Assembly (NCBI GenBank): GCA_027063215.1 | Contig: JAMOSE010000047.1 | Span: forward strand, 1-16,085 | DNA length: 16,085 nt | Reading direction: 5' to 3' | Origin: Sulfurimonas sp. | GTDB taxonomy: Bacteria > Campylobacterota > Campylobacteria > Campylobacterales > Sulfurimonadaceae | In this document: positions 6,916 to 14,116 of the stretch, one piece after another | Position numbering within the stretch: the first letter of the stretch is position 1 | Layout of the letters: each line of letters starts with the position of its first letter | Notes under the pieces: model-generated | Told to the model about the DNA's origin: nothing | The model's database searches: none | Seen by the model: the letters and a program-made list of their open reading frames with translations, nothing else | Position numbers and translations under genes: made by a program

Positions 6916-7422
6916 CTATTTTTTACCTTCTATTTCATTTTGTGCAAAATTCATCAGTCCACCTGCATCAATAAGTTCTTGCATAAACTCTGGAATTGGT
7001 GTGAAACTGTATGTTTTATTTGTTGATTTATTAGTAATGGTACCTGCATTCATATCAATGCTGATTTCATCACCCTCTTTTATCTCTGAAGCCTCCTGAA
7101 GCTCAAAGATAGGAAGTCCCATATTAAAAGCATTTCTATAGAAAATTCTTGCAAATGTTGGTGCAACAATTGCAGCAACACCGGCAGCTTTTAGTGCGAT
7201 TGGAGCATGTTCACGTGAGCTTCCGCAACCAAAGTTTTCATCAGCAACAATAATATCACCTGGAGTCATTTTATTTACAAACTCTGGGTCAGCATCTTCC
7301 ATAACATGTTTTGCCAACTCCTCAGGTACTGAAGTATTTAAGTAACGTGCAGCTATGATTAAGTCTGTATCGATATCTTTACCAAATCTCCAAACTTTAC
7401 CGTTTATGTTTGCTTTTTGCAT
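6916..7422 (-). CDS. leuD: 3-isopropylmalate dehydratase small subunit LeuD
   Basis: This is the small (swivel) subunit of isopropylmalate isomerase, which pairs with the iron-sulfur large subunit LeuC to interconvert 2- and 3-isopropylmalate. The 168-aa length fits the short LeuD type common in Campylobacterota, deltaproteobacteria and archaea rather than the roughly 200 aa enterobacterial type. Motifs present are GKDIDTDLIIAARYL (14-28) and DENFGCGSSREHAP (61-74), the hallmark swivel-domain loop. AGGA lies 6 nt before the ATG, and a TATAAT box lies about 36 nt upstream. It is the first gene of a seven-gene operon. LeuC must be encoded elsewhere. Confidence 0.95.
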   Translation of the reverse strand: MQKANINGKVWRFGKDIDTDLIIAARYLNTSVPEELAKHVMEDADPEFVNKMTPGDIIVADENFGCGSSREHAPIALKAAGVAAIVAPTFARIFYRNAFNMGLPIFELQEASEIKEGDEISIDMNAGTITNKSTNKTYSFTPIPEFMQELIDAGGLMNFAQNEIEGKK

Positions 7423-7457
7423 ATAAATTCCTAATGTTTTACTAAAATAATTTTGCG

Positions 7458-7463
7458 ATTATA
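7458..7463 (-). promoter_or_regulatory. Sigma-70 -10 element for the leuD operon
   Basis: Perfect TATAAT on the minus strand, 36-41 nt before the leuD ATG, predicting a start near 7451. No convincing -35 hexamer is seen, which is common for primary-sigma promoters in Campylobacterota. Confidence 0.6.
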
Positions 7464-7503
7464 GCGAAATAGTTGTTTGAAGTTGATTAAATTAAATAAT
7501 TTT

Positions 7504-7529
7504 GCCTTGATATTAAAAAGTATCAAGGC
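7504..7529 (-). terminator. Terminator-like hairpin after flgG
   Basis: A perfect 9-bp stem, GCCTTGATA (7504-7512) with TATCAAGGC (7521-7529), has an 8-nt loop and lies 16 nt beyond the flgG stop. On the minus strand the tail (AAAATTATTTAATTT) is AT-rich but not a clean T run. It separates flgG from the leuD promoter. Confidence 0.5.
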
Positions 7530-7544
7530 TGTTTTAGGGAAGAA

Positions 7545-8333
7545 TTATCGCTTGAGGTTATTTACAGTTTGTAGCATTTCATCACTTGTGGTAATGATTT
7601 TTGAGTTAGCATCATAAGCACGTTGACCGGTAATGAGATCAGTGAGTTCAACAACAAGTTCAACATTGGAAAGTTCTACAAAACCCTGACGAATTGTTCC
7701 TAGTCCATCAACTCCGGGAATACCCTCAACAGGTTGTCCTGAAGCATCTGTTTCAATATAAAGATTATCTCCCATAGAGTGAAGTCCGGCAGGATTTATA
7801 AAACTTGTTGTTTGAATTTGACCAATCTGTGTTGCTTGAGTCTGTCCCGGTTGTACCACAGTTACTGTTCCATCTGTACCAATACTGATACTTGTTGCAT
7901 CAGGTGGAACTACAATTTGTGGAATAAGATAGTATCCGTCACTATTAACAATTGAACCATCTTGATCAAGTTTAAAAGCACCATTTTTTGAATAAACTTC
8001 TGTACCATCTGGAAGTTCGAGTTTGAAAAAGCCACGTCCTGTAATAGCAATATCCAACTGGTTGTCAGTCTGTTTCAAACTCCCTTCTGAAAATATCTTA
8101 TTAATTGCAGTAGGACGGACACCAAGCCCTACTTCAATTCCTGTCGGTGATTTGGTCGTATCACTTGTTGAAGTCCCTGCATACTCCATGACATGATACA
8201 TAAGATCTGCAAACTCTGCACGTCCTTTTTTAAAACCTATGGTATTAACATTGGCAATATTATTAGCAGTTGTATCTATCTGTGTCTGCATTCCAAGCAT
8301 TCCTGTTGAAGCAGTATATAGTGATTGCATCAT
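7545..8333 (-). CDS. flgG: Flagellar distal rod protein FlgG
   Basis: FlgG forms the distal rod of the flagellar basal body, joining the proximal rod to the hook through the periplasm and the L/P rings. The 262-aa length is standard. The N-terminal rod signature (5-34) contains ANNIANVNTIGFKKGRAEF. The middle beta domain contains TGRGFFKLELPDGTEVYSKNGAF. The C-terminal D0 helix (about 220-262) contains ELSNVELVVELTDLITGQRA and ends DEMLQTVNNLKR. AAGGGAG lies 10 nt before the first ATG; a second ATG follows directly, so MMQ or MQ are both possible starts. It lies 21 nt after flgF in the same operon. It has no cleavable signal peptide, as expected for export by the flagellar type III system. 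Confidence 0.95.
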   Translation of the reverse strand: MMQSLYTASTGMLGMQTQIDTTANNIANVNTIGFKKGRAEFADLMYHVMEYAGTSTSDTTKSPTGIEVGLGVRPTAINKIFSEGSLKQTDNQLDIAITGRGFFKLELPDGTEVYSKNGAFKLDQDGSIVNSDGYYLIPQIVVPPDATSISIGTDGTVTVVQPGQTQATQIGQIQTTSFINPAGLHSMGDNLYIETDASGQPVEGIPGVDGLGTIRQGFVELSNVELVVELTDLITGQRAYDANSKIITTSDEMLQTVNNLKR

Positions 8334-8354
8334 AGTATTTGTTCTCCCTTACTC

Positions 8355-9176
8355 TTAAGCTTTTCTTGCAATTTTTTCTATTGCATCTTTATTCATATCA
8401 TTCATTTGTGTATCCATCGCTTTTTGATACATTCCAACAAGTCGGTTCGTTTCAATGAGTTGCGTCATCATTTTAACAGCATTAACATTACTCTTTTCAA
8501 CAAAACCCTGTACAACGCCTCCACTCTCTTCATTGTTTTCAAGTCTGCTCATATTCTCAAGTTTATAAAGATTGTCCCCCTCTTTTTGCAGATATTTTAC
8601 ATTATCTACACTGGCGATAAAAAGCTTTTTATTCTCTGTCATTGTTACACTACCAGGAACATTGGTATATATCTGACCATTTTTATCTATTTTAATTACA
8701 CTGTCAACTGTTGAGAACTCAATCCCCTCTTTAGAGTCAAAATAATCATCACCCAAAACCTCATAACCCTCTTTTGTGATAAGTTTTCCTTCATCACTCA
8801 GTGTAAACGAACCATCTCTTGTCAAACGAACACCTTCTGGAGTCTTGACAGCAAAGAAAAGATTTTCACGTGATAAAGCCAAATCAAGCTGATTCGATGT
8901 TTTTTTCATATTTCCAACTGAAAAATCAGTATATGCTTCAACTATCTGTGGAGATTTTGTCATAGTTCGGTTTAAAAATTTTGCAGCATCTTTTGTATTG
9001 TCTTCATTTTCTAGTTCATCTCTTTTTTCTTTATAAAGACGCATAAAATCGCCAACAATAAGATTATCTTCTTTGAAACCGTTTGTATTGGCATTTGCAA
9101 GATTGTTTGAAATAGTCTCAATCCTGTTGAATTGAGTAACCATTCCAGCAGCGGAACTGTAATATCCTGTTTGCAT
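8355..9176 (-). CDS. flgF: Flagellar proximal rod protein FlgF (FlgG2)
   Basis: This is a FlgF/FlgG-family rod protein, called FlgF or FlgG2 in Campylobacter, that builds the proximal rod. It is 273 aa. The N-terminal signature (5-34) contains SNNLANANTNGFKEDN, the central region contains SREN and VRLTRDGSFTLSDEGKLITK, and the C-terminal helix contains EKSNVNAVKMMTQLIETNRL. It is more divergent from the rod consensus than the downstream flgG, which supports FlgF. Placement upstream of flgG matches the usual flgF-flgG order. The ribosome binding site is AAAGGG, about 8 nt before the ATG. A near-perfect sigma-54 promoter lies 35 nt upstream, which places this operon in the RpoN-dependent middle class of flagellar genes. 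Confidence 0.9.
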   Translation of the reverse strand: MQTGYYSSAAGMVTQFNRIETISNNLANANTNGFKEDNLIVGDFMRLYKEKRDELENEDNTKDAAKFLNRTMTKSPQIVEAYTDFSVGNMKKTSNQLDLALSRENLFFAVKTPEGVRLTRDGSFTLSDEGKLITKEGYEVLGDDYFDSKEGIEFSTVDSVIKIDKNGQIYTNVPGSVTMTENKKLFIASVDNVKYLQKEGDNLYKLENMSRLENNEESGGVVQGFVEKSNVNAVKMMTQLIETNRLVGMYQKAMDTQMNDMNKDAIEKIARKA

Positions 9177-9178
9177 AA

Positions 9179-9224
9179 AACACCCTTTGTAAGCTTATTT
9201 ACAAGTTTTAAAGCAAAGGGTGTT
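9179..9224. repeat. 11-bp perfect inverted repeat spanning the flgF promoter and ribosome binding site
   Basis: AACACCCTTTG (9179-9189) and CAAAGGGTGTT (9214-9224) are exact inverted copies 24 bp apart. On the minus strand the first arm lies inside the sigma-54 promoter core and the second is the flgF Shine-Dalgarno region. A smaller hairpin (TTGTAA 9187-9192, TTACAA 9199-9204) lies within and shares three bases with the outer arm. Confidence 0.8.
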
Positions 9225-9228
9225 CCAA
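9211..9228 (-). promoter_or_regulatory. Sigma-54 (RpoN) promoter of flgF-flgG
   Basis: The minus strand reads TTGGAACACCCTTTGCTT. The GG and GC pairs are 12 bp apart (first base to first base), the exact -24/-12 spacing, and both halves match the Campylobacter/Helicobacter flagellar consensus (TTGGAAC, TTGCTT). The predicted start is near 9201, giving a 25-nt leader before the flgF ATG. Confidence 0.85.
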
Positions 9229-9295
9229 TTATAAATAATTACCAAAAAGTAAATATTTTGTTTTCATAAAAAAGTACAGTTTAAGAATGTTTCGG

Positions 9296-9301
9296 TATAA
9301 T
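9296..9301 (+). promoter_or_regulatory. Sigma-70 -10 element for rpoD
   Basis: Perfect TATAAT preceded by a T-rich stretch, predicting a start near 9308 and a leader of about 33 nt before the rpoD ATG at 9341. Because it lies downstream of the ATG at 9287, it argues against the longer rpoD reading. No clear -35 hexamer is seen. Confidence 0.6.
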
Positions 9302-9340
9302 CCACCTTTTAAAAACCTTAAATCGTGGAGCAGCCTCCGA

Positions 9341-11182
9341 ATGACAGCCAAAGAACTCAACAAAGCACTAGAAACCTTTTTTCAAGAGCATAAATCAAAA
9401 GATTGTATTACATATGAATCAATTATTGATCTTTTTGAAAAACAACCTACTGCCGCACAAGCAAAAAATATTTTAAAACTTGCAAATAAACACAACAAAT
9501 GTCTCTACACTTCAAGTGAACATGCAAAAAAACTCAATGATCAAGAAGCAGAAGCACGCCGTGATGCACAACGAAAAATGCTTCAAGATAATGAAACTGA
9601 CAAATTTGATATTCTCAAAGAGCATGAACTCCTTGAGTGGTCACGTTCTGATTCACCAGTACGTATGTACCTTCGTGAAATGGGTCAAATCCCACTACTT
9701 ACAAAAGAAGAAGAGATTGAAATCTCGAAAAAAATTGAAGCTGGAGAAAGTATTATTATCGATGCTATCTGTTCAGTTCCTTATCTTATTGACTTTATTT
9801 TAGACTATAAAGAACCGCTTATCAATCGTGAAAGACGGGTAAAAGAGCTTTTTAAATCTTTTGAAGATGAAAAAGATGATGATGGTGACGATGCGGCTGA
9901 GAGTGAGAGTAAAACACTTTCTGCAAAAGATAAATCTCGTGTCGAAAAAGTAACAACAAGCTTTAAAGCTCTTGAAAAAGCAAAAAAAGATTGGCTGAAA
10001 ACTTTAGAGAAAGCTCCTCAAAATCTTGACAATGATGAATTGACAGAAGAGATTGTTCATTTTTATCTAACAGTCACTTGGAAAAAAGCAATTCTTAAAG
10101 AAAAATTATTAGATCTCGGTCCTACTTCAAAACTTATCAATGAACTTGTAAAAGCTATGGAAACTGCACTTAAATCTGATGAAGGCTATGATAAAGAACT
10201 TAAACGTCTTGAGTATAAACTTCCTCTTTTTAATGCAACACTCAAAGCAAATCATAAAATTTTGGTTGAAAAGATTCAAGATCTTACAAAAGAAGATATT
10301 GCAAATATGGTTCCTGAAGCTACAATGGTTTCAACCTATATGGAGATCAAAAAACTTGTTCAGACAAAAGAGGCAAGTAAAAACTCATTTGATATGGAAC
10401 CGGAAAAACTTGCAGATATTTTAGAGCAGATCAAACGTGGTAAAAATATCTCTGAAATCGCAAAAACAAAGATGGCAAAATCAAATCTTCGTCTTGTTGT
10501 ATCTATTGCCAAACGTTATACAAATAGAGGTTTACCGTTCCTTGATCTCATTCAAGAGGGAAATATCGGACTTATGAAAGCTGTTGATAAGTTTGAATAT
10601 CAAAAAGGATATAAATTTTCAACCTATGCTACATGGTGGATTCGTCAGGCAATCAGCCGTGCTATTGCAGATCAGGCACGTACAATTCGTATTCCTATTC
10701 ATATGATTGAAACAATTAACCGCATTAATAAGATTATGCGTAAACACCTTCAAGAGCATGGAAAAGAGCCAGATGTTGATACAATTGCAACAGAAGTTGG
10801 TCTCTCTGTTGAAAAAGTTAAAAATGTTATCAAAATCACAAAAGAGCCTATCTCTCTTGAAGCACCTATTGGAAGTGAAGATGATGGTCGTTTTGGTGAC
10901 TTTATTGAAGATAAAACTTCTCTAAGCCCATCAGATGCAATCTTAAAAGATGATTTACGTATTCAGATTGAACATGTTTTAGAACAACTCAATGAGCGTG
11001 AGAAAGCAGTTATTAAACTTCGCTTTGGAATTATGGATGACGAGAGTGACAGAACACTTGAAGAGATCGGTAAAGAGCTTAGTGTAACTCGTGAGCGTGT
11101 TCGTCAAATCGAGTCTTCTGCCATTAAAAAACTCAAGCACCCTAAAGTTGGTCGTAGGCTTAAGAACTATATCGAAGAGTAG
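9341..11182 (+). CDS. rpoD: Primary RNA polymerase sigma factor RpoD (sigma-70)
   Basis: This is the housekeeping sigma factor that directs RNA polymerase to most promoters. The chosen start gives 613 aa. Region 1.1 is about 1-85. Region 1.2 is about 104-140 (SDSPVRMYLREMGQIPLL). A charged non-conserved insert with an acidic run (DEKDDDGDDAAESE) follows. Region 2 starts near 380 (SNLRLVVSIAKRY) and holds the -10 recognition segment KGYKFSTYATWWIRQAISRA. Region 3 follows. Region 4.2 has the helix-turn-helix LEEIGKELSVTRERVRQIES near 573-592. The ATG at 9341 is preferred over the in-frame ATG at 9287 because a TATAAT box lies between them and GGAG lies 10 nt upstream of 9341. A PAS-like gene begins 2 nt after the stop. 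Confidence 0.96.
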   Translation: MTAKELNKALETFFQEHKSKDCITYESIIDLFEKQPTAAQAKNILKLANKHNKCLYTSSEHAKKLNDQEAEARRDAQRKMLQDNETDKFDILKEHELLEWSRSDSPVRMYLREMGQIPLLTKEEEIEISKKIEAGESIIIDAICSVPYLIDFILDYKEPLINRERRVKELFKSFEDEKDDDGDDAAESESKTLSAKDKSRVEKVTTSFKALEKAKKDWLKTLEKAPQNLDNDELTEEIVHFYLTVTWKKAILKEKLLDLGPTSKLINELVKAMETALKSDEGYDKELKRLEYKLPLFNATLKANHKILVEKIQDLTKEDIANMVPEATMVSTYMEIKKLVQTKEASKNSFDMEPEKLADILEQIKRGKNISEIAKTKMAKSNLRLVVSIAKRYTNRGLPFLDLIQEGNIGLMKAVDKFEYQKGYKFSTYATWWIRQAISRAIADQARTIRIPIHMIETINRINKIMRKHLQEHGKEPDVDTIATEVGLSVEKVKNVIKITKEPISLEAPIGSEDDGRFGDFIEDKTSLSPSDAILKDDLRIQIEHVLEQLNEREKAVIKLRFGIMDDESDRTLEEIGKELSVTRERVRQIESSAIKKLKHPKVGRRLKNYIEE

Positions 11183-11184
11183 CC

Positions 11185-11904
11185 ATGACTTTAGAGCAAC
11201 AGTGGATAGAGTATGACTATAACCCTTTCATTCTCTTTAATGCCAATGGAAAGATAGAGTCTCTCAATGCTGAGGCACAATTCCTTCTTGGTGTAACCAC
11301 TGCAGCTGAGCTTTTTGATCTTGCTAAAACATATGCAAGTATCAGTTTTGGATTTAAAACAACTCTTATAGAGCTTCAGTATGGCAGATATAAGTTTTTT
11401 GGTCTGACTGTTGGTTATCAAGATGAAGAACAGATTGGTCTTAAGCTCTATCAAGCTCCTTCTTATAAATTGACAGCTACAAAGCTAAATGGTGAATTGA
11501 TAAATATCTTTACCATTATTGATCTTTGTATTGCTACAAACTCTATAAATTCTGAAATTAACTTTAAAAAAGATTTTGATCCGACAATTCCTGATGTAAT
11601 TATAGATTCAAACAACCTTATTAAACTACTCAATAAAATTTATGAATACTTTAGAGAAAATGATACCATTGTTACAAAGGTTTTTTTCAGAGTCGGTGAA
11701 CATATTAAATTTGAAGATAAAAAGTACAGTATCTTTTCTATTGCTGTAAAAGCAAAAAATGTTGATCCAACAAAAATAAATGAGTTAGAAATTCTTGCGA
11801 AAAACAGTAACTTCTACATAGATATAAATGAGGAACAAGTTATCATCAATCTTCCAATGATATTGCCATCTGACAGCAAACTAATACATAGCAGTAACCC
11901 ATAA
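11185..11904 (+). CDS. PAS-like protein resembling a degenerate histidine kinase
   Basis: This 239-aa soluble protein is not a confidently known family. Residues about 8-75 look like a PAS fold entry (DYNPFILFNANGKIESLNAE then AQFLLG). Residues about 105-190 have the layout of a histidine-kinase core. A helix with IIDLCIATNSIN is followed by an N-box-like helix DSNNLIKLLNKIYEYF (141-156) and a strand YSIFSIAVKAKN (181-192) where the G1 box DxGxG would be expected. No phosphorylatable His in an H-box context, no DxGxG and no GxG G2 box can be seen, so kinase activity is unlikely. It starts 2 nt after the rpoD stop, so it is very probably translated from the rpoD mRNA. A signal-sensing or sigma-binding role is possible but unproven. 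It ends 15 nt before a convergent gene. Confidence 0.7.
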   Translation: MTLEQQWIEYDYNPFILFNANGKIESLNAEAQFLLGVTTAAELFDLAKTYASISFGFKTTLIELQYGRYKFFGLTVGYQDEEQIGLKLYQAPSYKLTATKLNGELINIFTIIDLCIATNSINSEINFKKDFDPTIPDVIIDSNNLIKLLNKIYEYFRENDTIVTKVFFRVGEHIKFEDKKYSIFSIAVKAKNVDPTKINELEILAKNSNFYIDINEEQVIINLPMILPSDSKLIHSSNP

Positions 11905-11919
11905 AGAGGCAATAACTAC

Positions 11920-12429
11920 TTAAACAAAAAGCTCTTTTGCCATAAAAGAACCTGTGATAACACCTACAAAGAGTGATGGCAAATAAGCCCACAAATCCAA
12001 AATATTGTTATTTTTCAGTGCTATAAAACCTAAAATCAAAAAGAGATAAGGTACAACTCTAAAGATAGAGAGACTCCCTTTGATTCCATGTTTCATATTT
12101 TTGGCATTAAATATTTTTACTTTTGCCTTCTCTTCTTTAACAATCTCTTTAAGATTAAGCTCCTCTGGTGGAGCATCATTGATCTCTTTGTCATCATAGA
12201 GTTCATGGGGATCTTCAATTTTATCAAGCAGATCTCTATCCTCTACATATTCACCGGATGCTACCTTTGCCAAAACCATTTGTTTATATGCATATGAAGC
12301 GCCAAGGATAATAAAGAGTGCAGAAAAAAATGCCACCTCTATGTTTGCGAAAAATGCCGGTGAATAGAAATAGCTTGCAAAGATAAGAAGTTGCACTATA
12401 ACAAAGATACTAATAGCTTTTTTCACCAT
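11920..12429 (-). CDS. Four-helix membrane protein of unknown function
   Basis: I do not recognise a functional family. From the ATG at 12429 it is 169 aa, with two N-terminal hydrophobic helices (about 5-22 and 30-48), a hydrophilic acidic and Lys-rich central part (about 50-125), and two C-terminal helices (about 130-168). Both termini are probably cytoplasmic. GAGGA lies 2 nt before this ATG and 5 nt before the adjacent GTG at 12426 (which would give MKKAISIF), so the GTG may be the true start. A longer frame from 12540 reads entirely through the AtpZ-like gene and is rejected. It overlaps the AtpZ-like gene by 20 nt and so is the third member of the hemL operon. Membrane proteins also follow hemL in C. 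jejuni as I recall. Confidence 0.75.
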   Translation of the reverse strand: MVKKAISIFVIVQLLIFASYFYSPAFFANIEVAFFSALFIILGASYAYKQMVLAKVASGEYVEDRDLLDKIEDPHELYDDKEINDAPPEELNLKEIVKEEKAKVKIFNAKNMKHGIKGSLSIFRVVPYLFLILGFIALKNNNILDLWAYLPSLFVGVITGSFMAKELFV

Positions 12430-12736
12430 AATCCTCATCATCTTCATTATCATCATCGATCTGTTTTTTGATAGCATAGCGAGGCTCTTTTGCCAACTCT
12501 TCATACGCTTTATACTGTTTGGAGTACGCTTTATAGACATTTAAAATAGCAGCTGCGATCCCAATAGCTACACCAATCCAAAAAGTCCATCCTATACCTG
12601 TAAGATTTTTAAGTAACCAGCCAATACCAAGCCCCATAAGAACAGCAACAACCATAGAGATCCCTAAGGAAAGGCTGTCTGCTGCTTCAATAATGGATTT
12701 TACTTTTGGTTTTGGTTCTTGTTCATTTTCAGCCAT
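12410..12736 (-). CDS. AtpZ/AtpI-type F0F1 ATP synthase-associated membrane protein
   Basis: This 108-aa protein has a short charged N-terminus and two glycine-rich transmembrane helices (about 24-42, with AVLMGLGIGWLL, and about 49-70, with WIGVAIGIAAAILNVYKAY). That hairpin is typical of the AtpZ/F0F1-ATPase-associated family, whose members help assemble the c-ring or carry divalent cations. The C-terminal tail is strongly acidic (DDDNEDDEDYGE). The ATP synthase operon itself is not in the window. Its start overlaps the hemL stop by 8 nt and its end overlaps the next membrane gene by 20 nt, so the three are translationally coupled. The family call rests on the two-helix pattern and could be refined by profile search. 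Confidence 0.8.
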   Translation of the reverse strand: MAENEQEPKPKVKSIIEAADSLSLGISMVVAVLMGLGIGWLLKNLTGIGWTFWIGVAIGIAAAILNVYKAYSKQYKAYEELAKEPRYAIKKQIDDDNEDDEDYGEKSY

Positions 12737-14021
12737 TTTTTATAGCCTTAAAAACACGCTGACTTGCTTCTATAGTATCTTCTATCATTGCATCTGTTGT
12801 TGCAGTAGAGATAAATCCTGTTTCATAAAGAGAGCAAGCAAAGTAAAAGCCCTCATCAAGCATAGCCGCATGAAACTTTGCAAAAAGTTCCGCATCTGAT
12901 TGTGTTGCATCCTTGAAATTTTTCACAGGATTTTCGTTAAAGAAAAAACCAAACATACTTCCTCGTGTATCTACTTGCATTGCAATGCCCTCTTTTGCAG
13001 CAGCCTCTTTCATTCCTTCTACAAGACGAACAGCTCGTGCATTTAAAACATCTATAATTTTTGCATTAGCTTTGAGCTTTGTAAGTGCTGCATATCCTGC
13101 TGCCATTGCAACTGGATTCCCTGAGAGTGTTCCTGCCTGATAAACCGGACCTTCAGGAGAGAGTTTTGCCATAATCTCACGACGAGCACCAAAAGCACCA
13201 ACCGGCATACCGCCACCTATTACTTTCCCAAGTGTTACAATGTCTGGTTTTACACCTGTAATAGACTCAGCCCCATGCAGTGTTGCACGAAAACCACTCA
13301 TTACTTCATCAAAGATTAAAAGTGTGCCATTTGCATCACATAATTCTCTTAACTCATGTAAGAATTCCTTATCTGCAGGAACAAGCCCCATATTACCGGC
13401 AATCGGTTCAATAATAACACAGGCAATATCATTTGAGTCTGCAAAACACTGTTTTACGCTCTCAATGTTGTTGTACTCTGCTAAGAGCGTATGCTTTGTA
13501 AAGTCAGCCGGAACACCAGGACTTGATGGGTTGCCAAAAGTAGCAGCACCACTTCCTGCCTGAACTAAAAGTGCATCAGAGTGTCCATGATAACACCCAG
13601 TAAATTTCACAATATCATCACGTCCCGTAAATCCACGTGCCAAACGAATAGCACTCATAACAGCTTCTGTACCACTGCTTACAAAACGGACCTTGTCAAT
13701 AGAGTCAAAAAGATCCACTACCATCTTCGCAAGCTCAGTTTCAGCAAGTGTCGGTGCACCAAAACTAAGTCCATGTTTTACCGCATCAATTACTGCTGCT
13801 TCTATAGTCTCATCTCTGTGACCAAAAATGAGAGGTCCCCATGATTGAACAAAGTCAACATACTTGTTTCCGTCAATATCTTTGAGATAACCACCCTCAC
13901 CTTCACTGATAAAAATCGGTGTACCACCTACACTACTAAATGCACGTACAGGTGAATCAACACCACCGGGAATTAACTCCTGTGCTTCAGCAAATGCTTT
14001 TTTTGATGCTTCTGTATTCAT
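12729..14021 (-). CDS. hemL: Glutamate-1-semialdehyde 2,1-aminomutase HemL
   Basis: HemL is a pyridoxal-phosphate enzyme that moves the amino group of glutamate-1-semialdehyde to give 5-aminolevulinate, the committed precursor of haem in the C5 pathway. From the ATG at 14021 it has 430 aa, close to the E. coli length. Lys266 in TLGKVIGGGMPVGAFGARRE is the PLP Schiff-base lysine, one residue from E. coli Lys265. Asp238 in LIFDEVMSGFR contacts the PLP ring, and SSGTEAVMSAIRLAR (115-129) is the phosphate-binding loop. AGG lies 6 nt before this ATG. A longer frame to 14087 is rejected because the likely -10 box (14055-14050) lies inside that extension. Confidence 0.96.
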   Translation of the reverse strand: MNTEASKKAFAEAQELIPGGVDSPVRAFSSVGGTPIFISEGEGGYLKDIDGNKYVDFVQSWGPLIFGHRDETIEAAVIDAVKHGLSFGAPTLAETELAKMVVDLFDSIDKVRFVSSGTEAVMSAIRLARGFTGRDDIVKFTGCYHGHSDALLVQAGSGAATFGNPSSPGVPADFTKHTLLAEYNNIESVKQCFADSNDIACVIIEPIAGNMGLVPADKEFLHELRELCDANGTLLIFDEVMSGFRATLHGAESITGVKPDIVTLGKVIGGGMPVGAFGARREIMAKLSPEGPVYQAGTLSGNPVAMAAGYAALTKLKANAKIIDVLNARAVRLVEGMKEAAAKEGIAMQVDTRGSMFGFFFNENPVKNFKDATQSDAELFAKFHAAMLDEGFYFACSLYETGFISTATTDAMIEDTIEASQRVFKAIKNG

Positions 14022-14049
14022 TAAAAACCTTATAGTAATTATTTTTCTT

Positions 14050-14055
14050 ATTATA
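14050..14055 (-). promoter_or_regulatory. Sigma-70 -10 element for hemL
   Basis: Perfect TATAAT on the minus strand, 29-34 nt before the hemL ATG, predicting a start near 14043. The hemL and divergent TonB-like promoters are packed into 95 bp. Confidence 0.6.
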
Positions 14056-14082
14056 TCTAACCTTACGTTAATATTGATTTGA

Positions 14083-14088
14083 TACAAT
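14083..14088 (+). promoter_or_regulatory. Extended -10 element for the TonB-like gene
   Basis: TACAAT preceded by TG and one base (TGATACAAT), an extended -10, 29 nt before the GTG start. The predicted start is near 14095. Confidence 0.5.
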
Positions 14089-14116
14089 CTTAAAAATAAA
14101 TTATTCTGGGGTTTTT

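Noticed and set aside
9179..9224. The 11-bp inverted repeat read as a riboswitch or thermometer in the normal flgF leader
   Set aside because: The predicted sigma-54 start near 9201 leaves the upstream arm out of the normal transcript. The hairpin could form only in readthrough RNA, so it is reported in that restricted form.
9287..9340. An 18-residue N-terminal extension of RpoD from ATG 9287
   Set aside because: A perfect TATAAT box lies inside it and predicts transcription starting downstream of 9287. The ATG at 9341 matches the expected RpoD N-terminus and has GGAG upstream.
11906..11940. A terminator between the convergent PAS-like and membrane protein genes
   Set aside because: The best pairing is only 6 bp (AAAGAG with CTCTTT) with a loop over 20 nt and no clear T tail on either strand.
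12430..12540. A 37-residue N-terminal extension of the membrane protein downstream of the AtpZ-like gene
   Set aside because: It would be entirely out-of-frame translation of the AtpZ-like coding region, is rich in Met/Lys/Arg without pattern, and better starts exist at 12429 or 12426.
12913..13844. Several open frames antisense to hemL
   Set aside because: They follow the codon structure of hemL on the other strand and have no recognisable domains or ribosome sites.
14022..14087. A 22-residue N-terminal extension of HemL
   Set aside because: The hemL -10 box lies in it, the added residues do not look like HemL, and ATG 14021 has its own ribosome site and gives the normal length.
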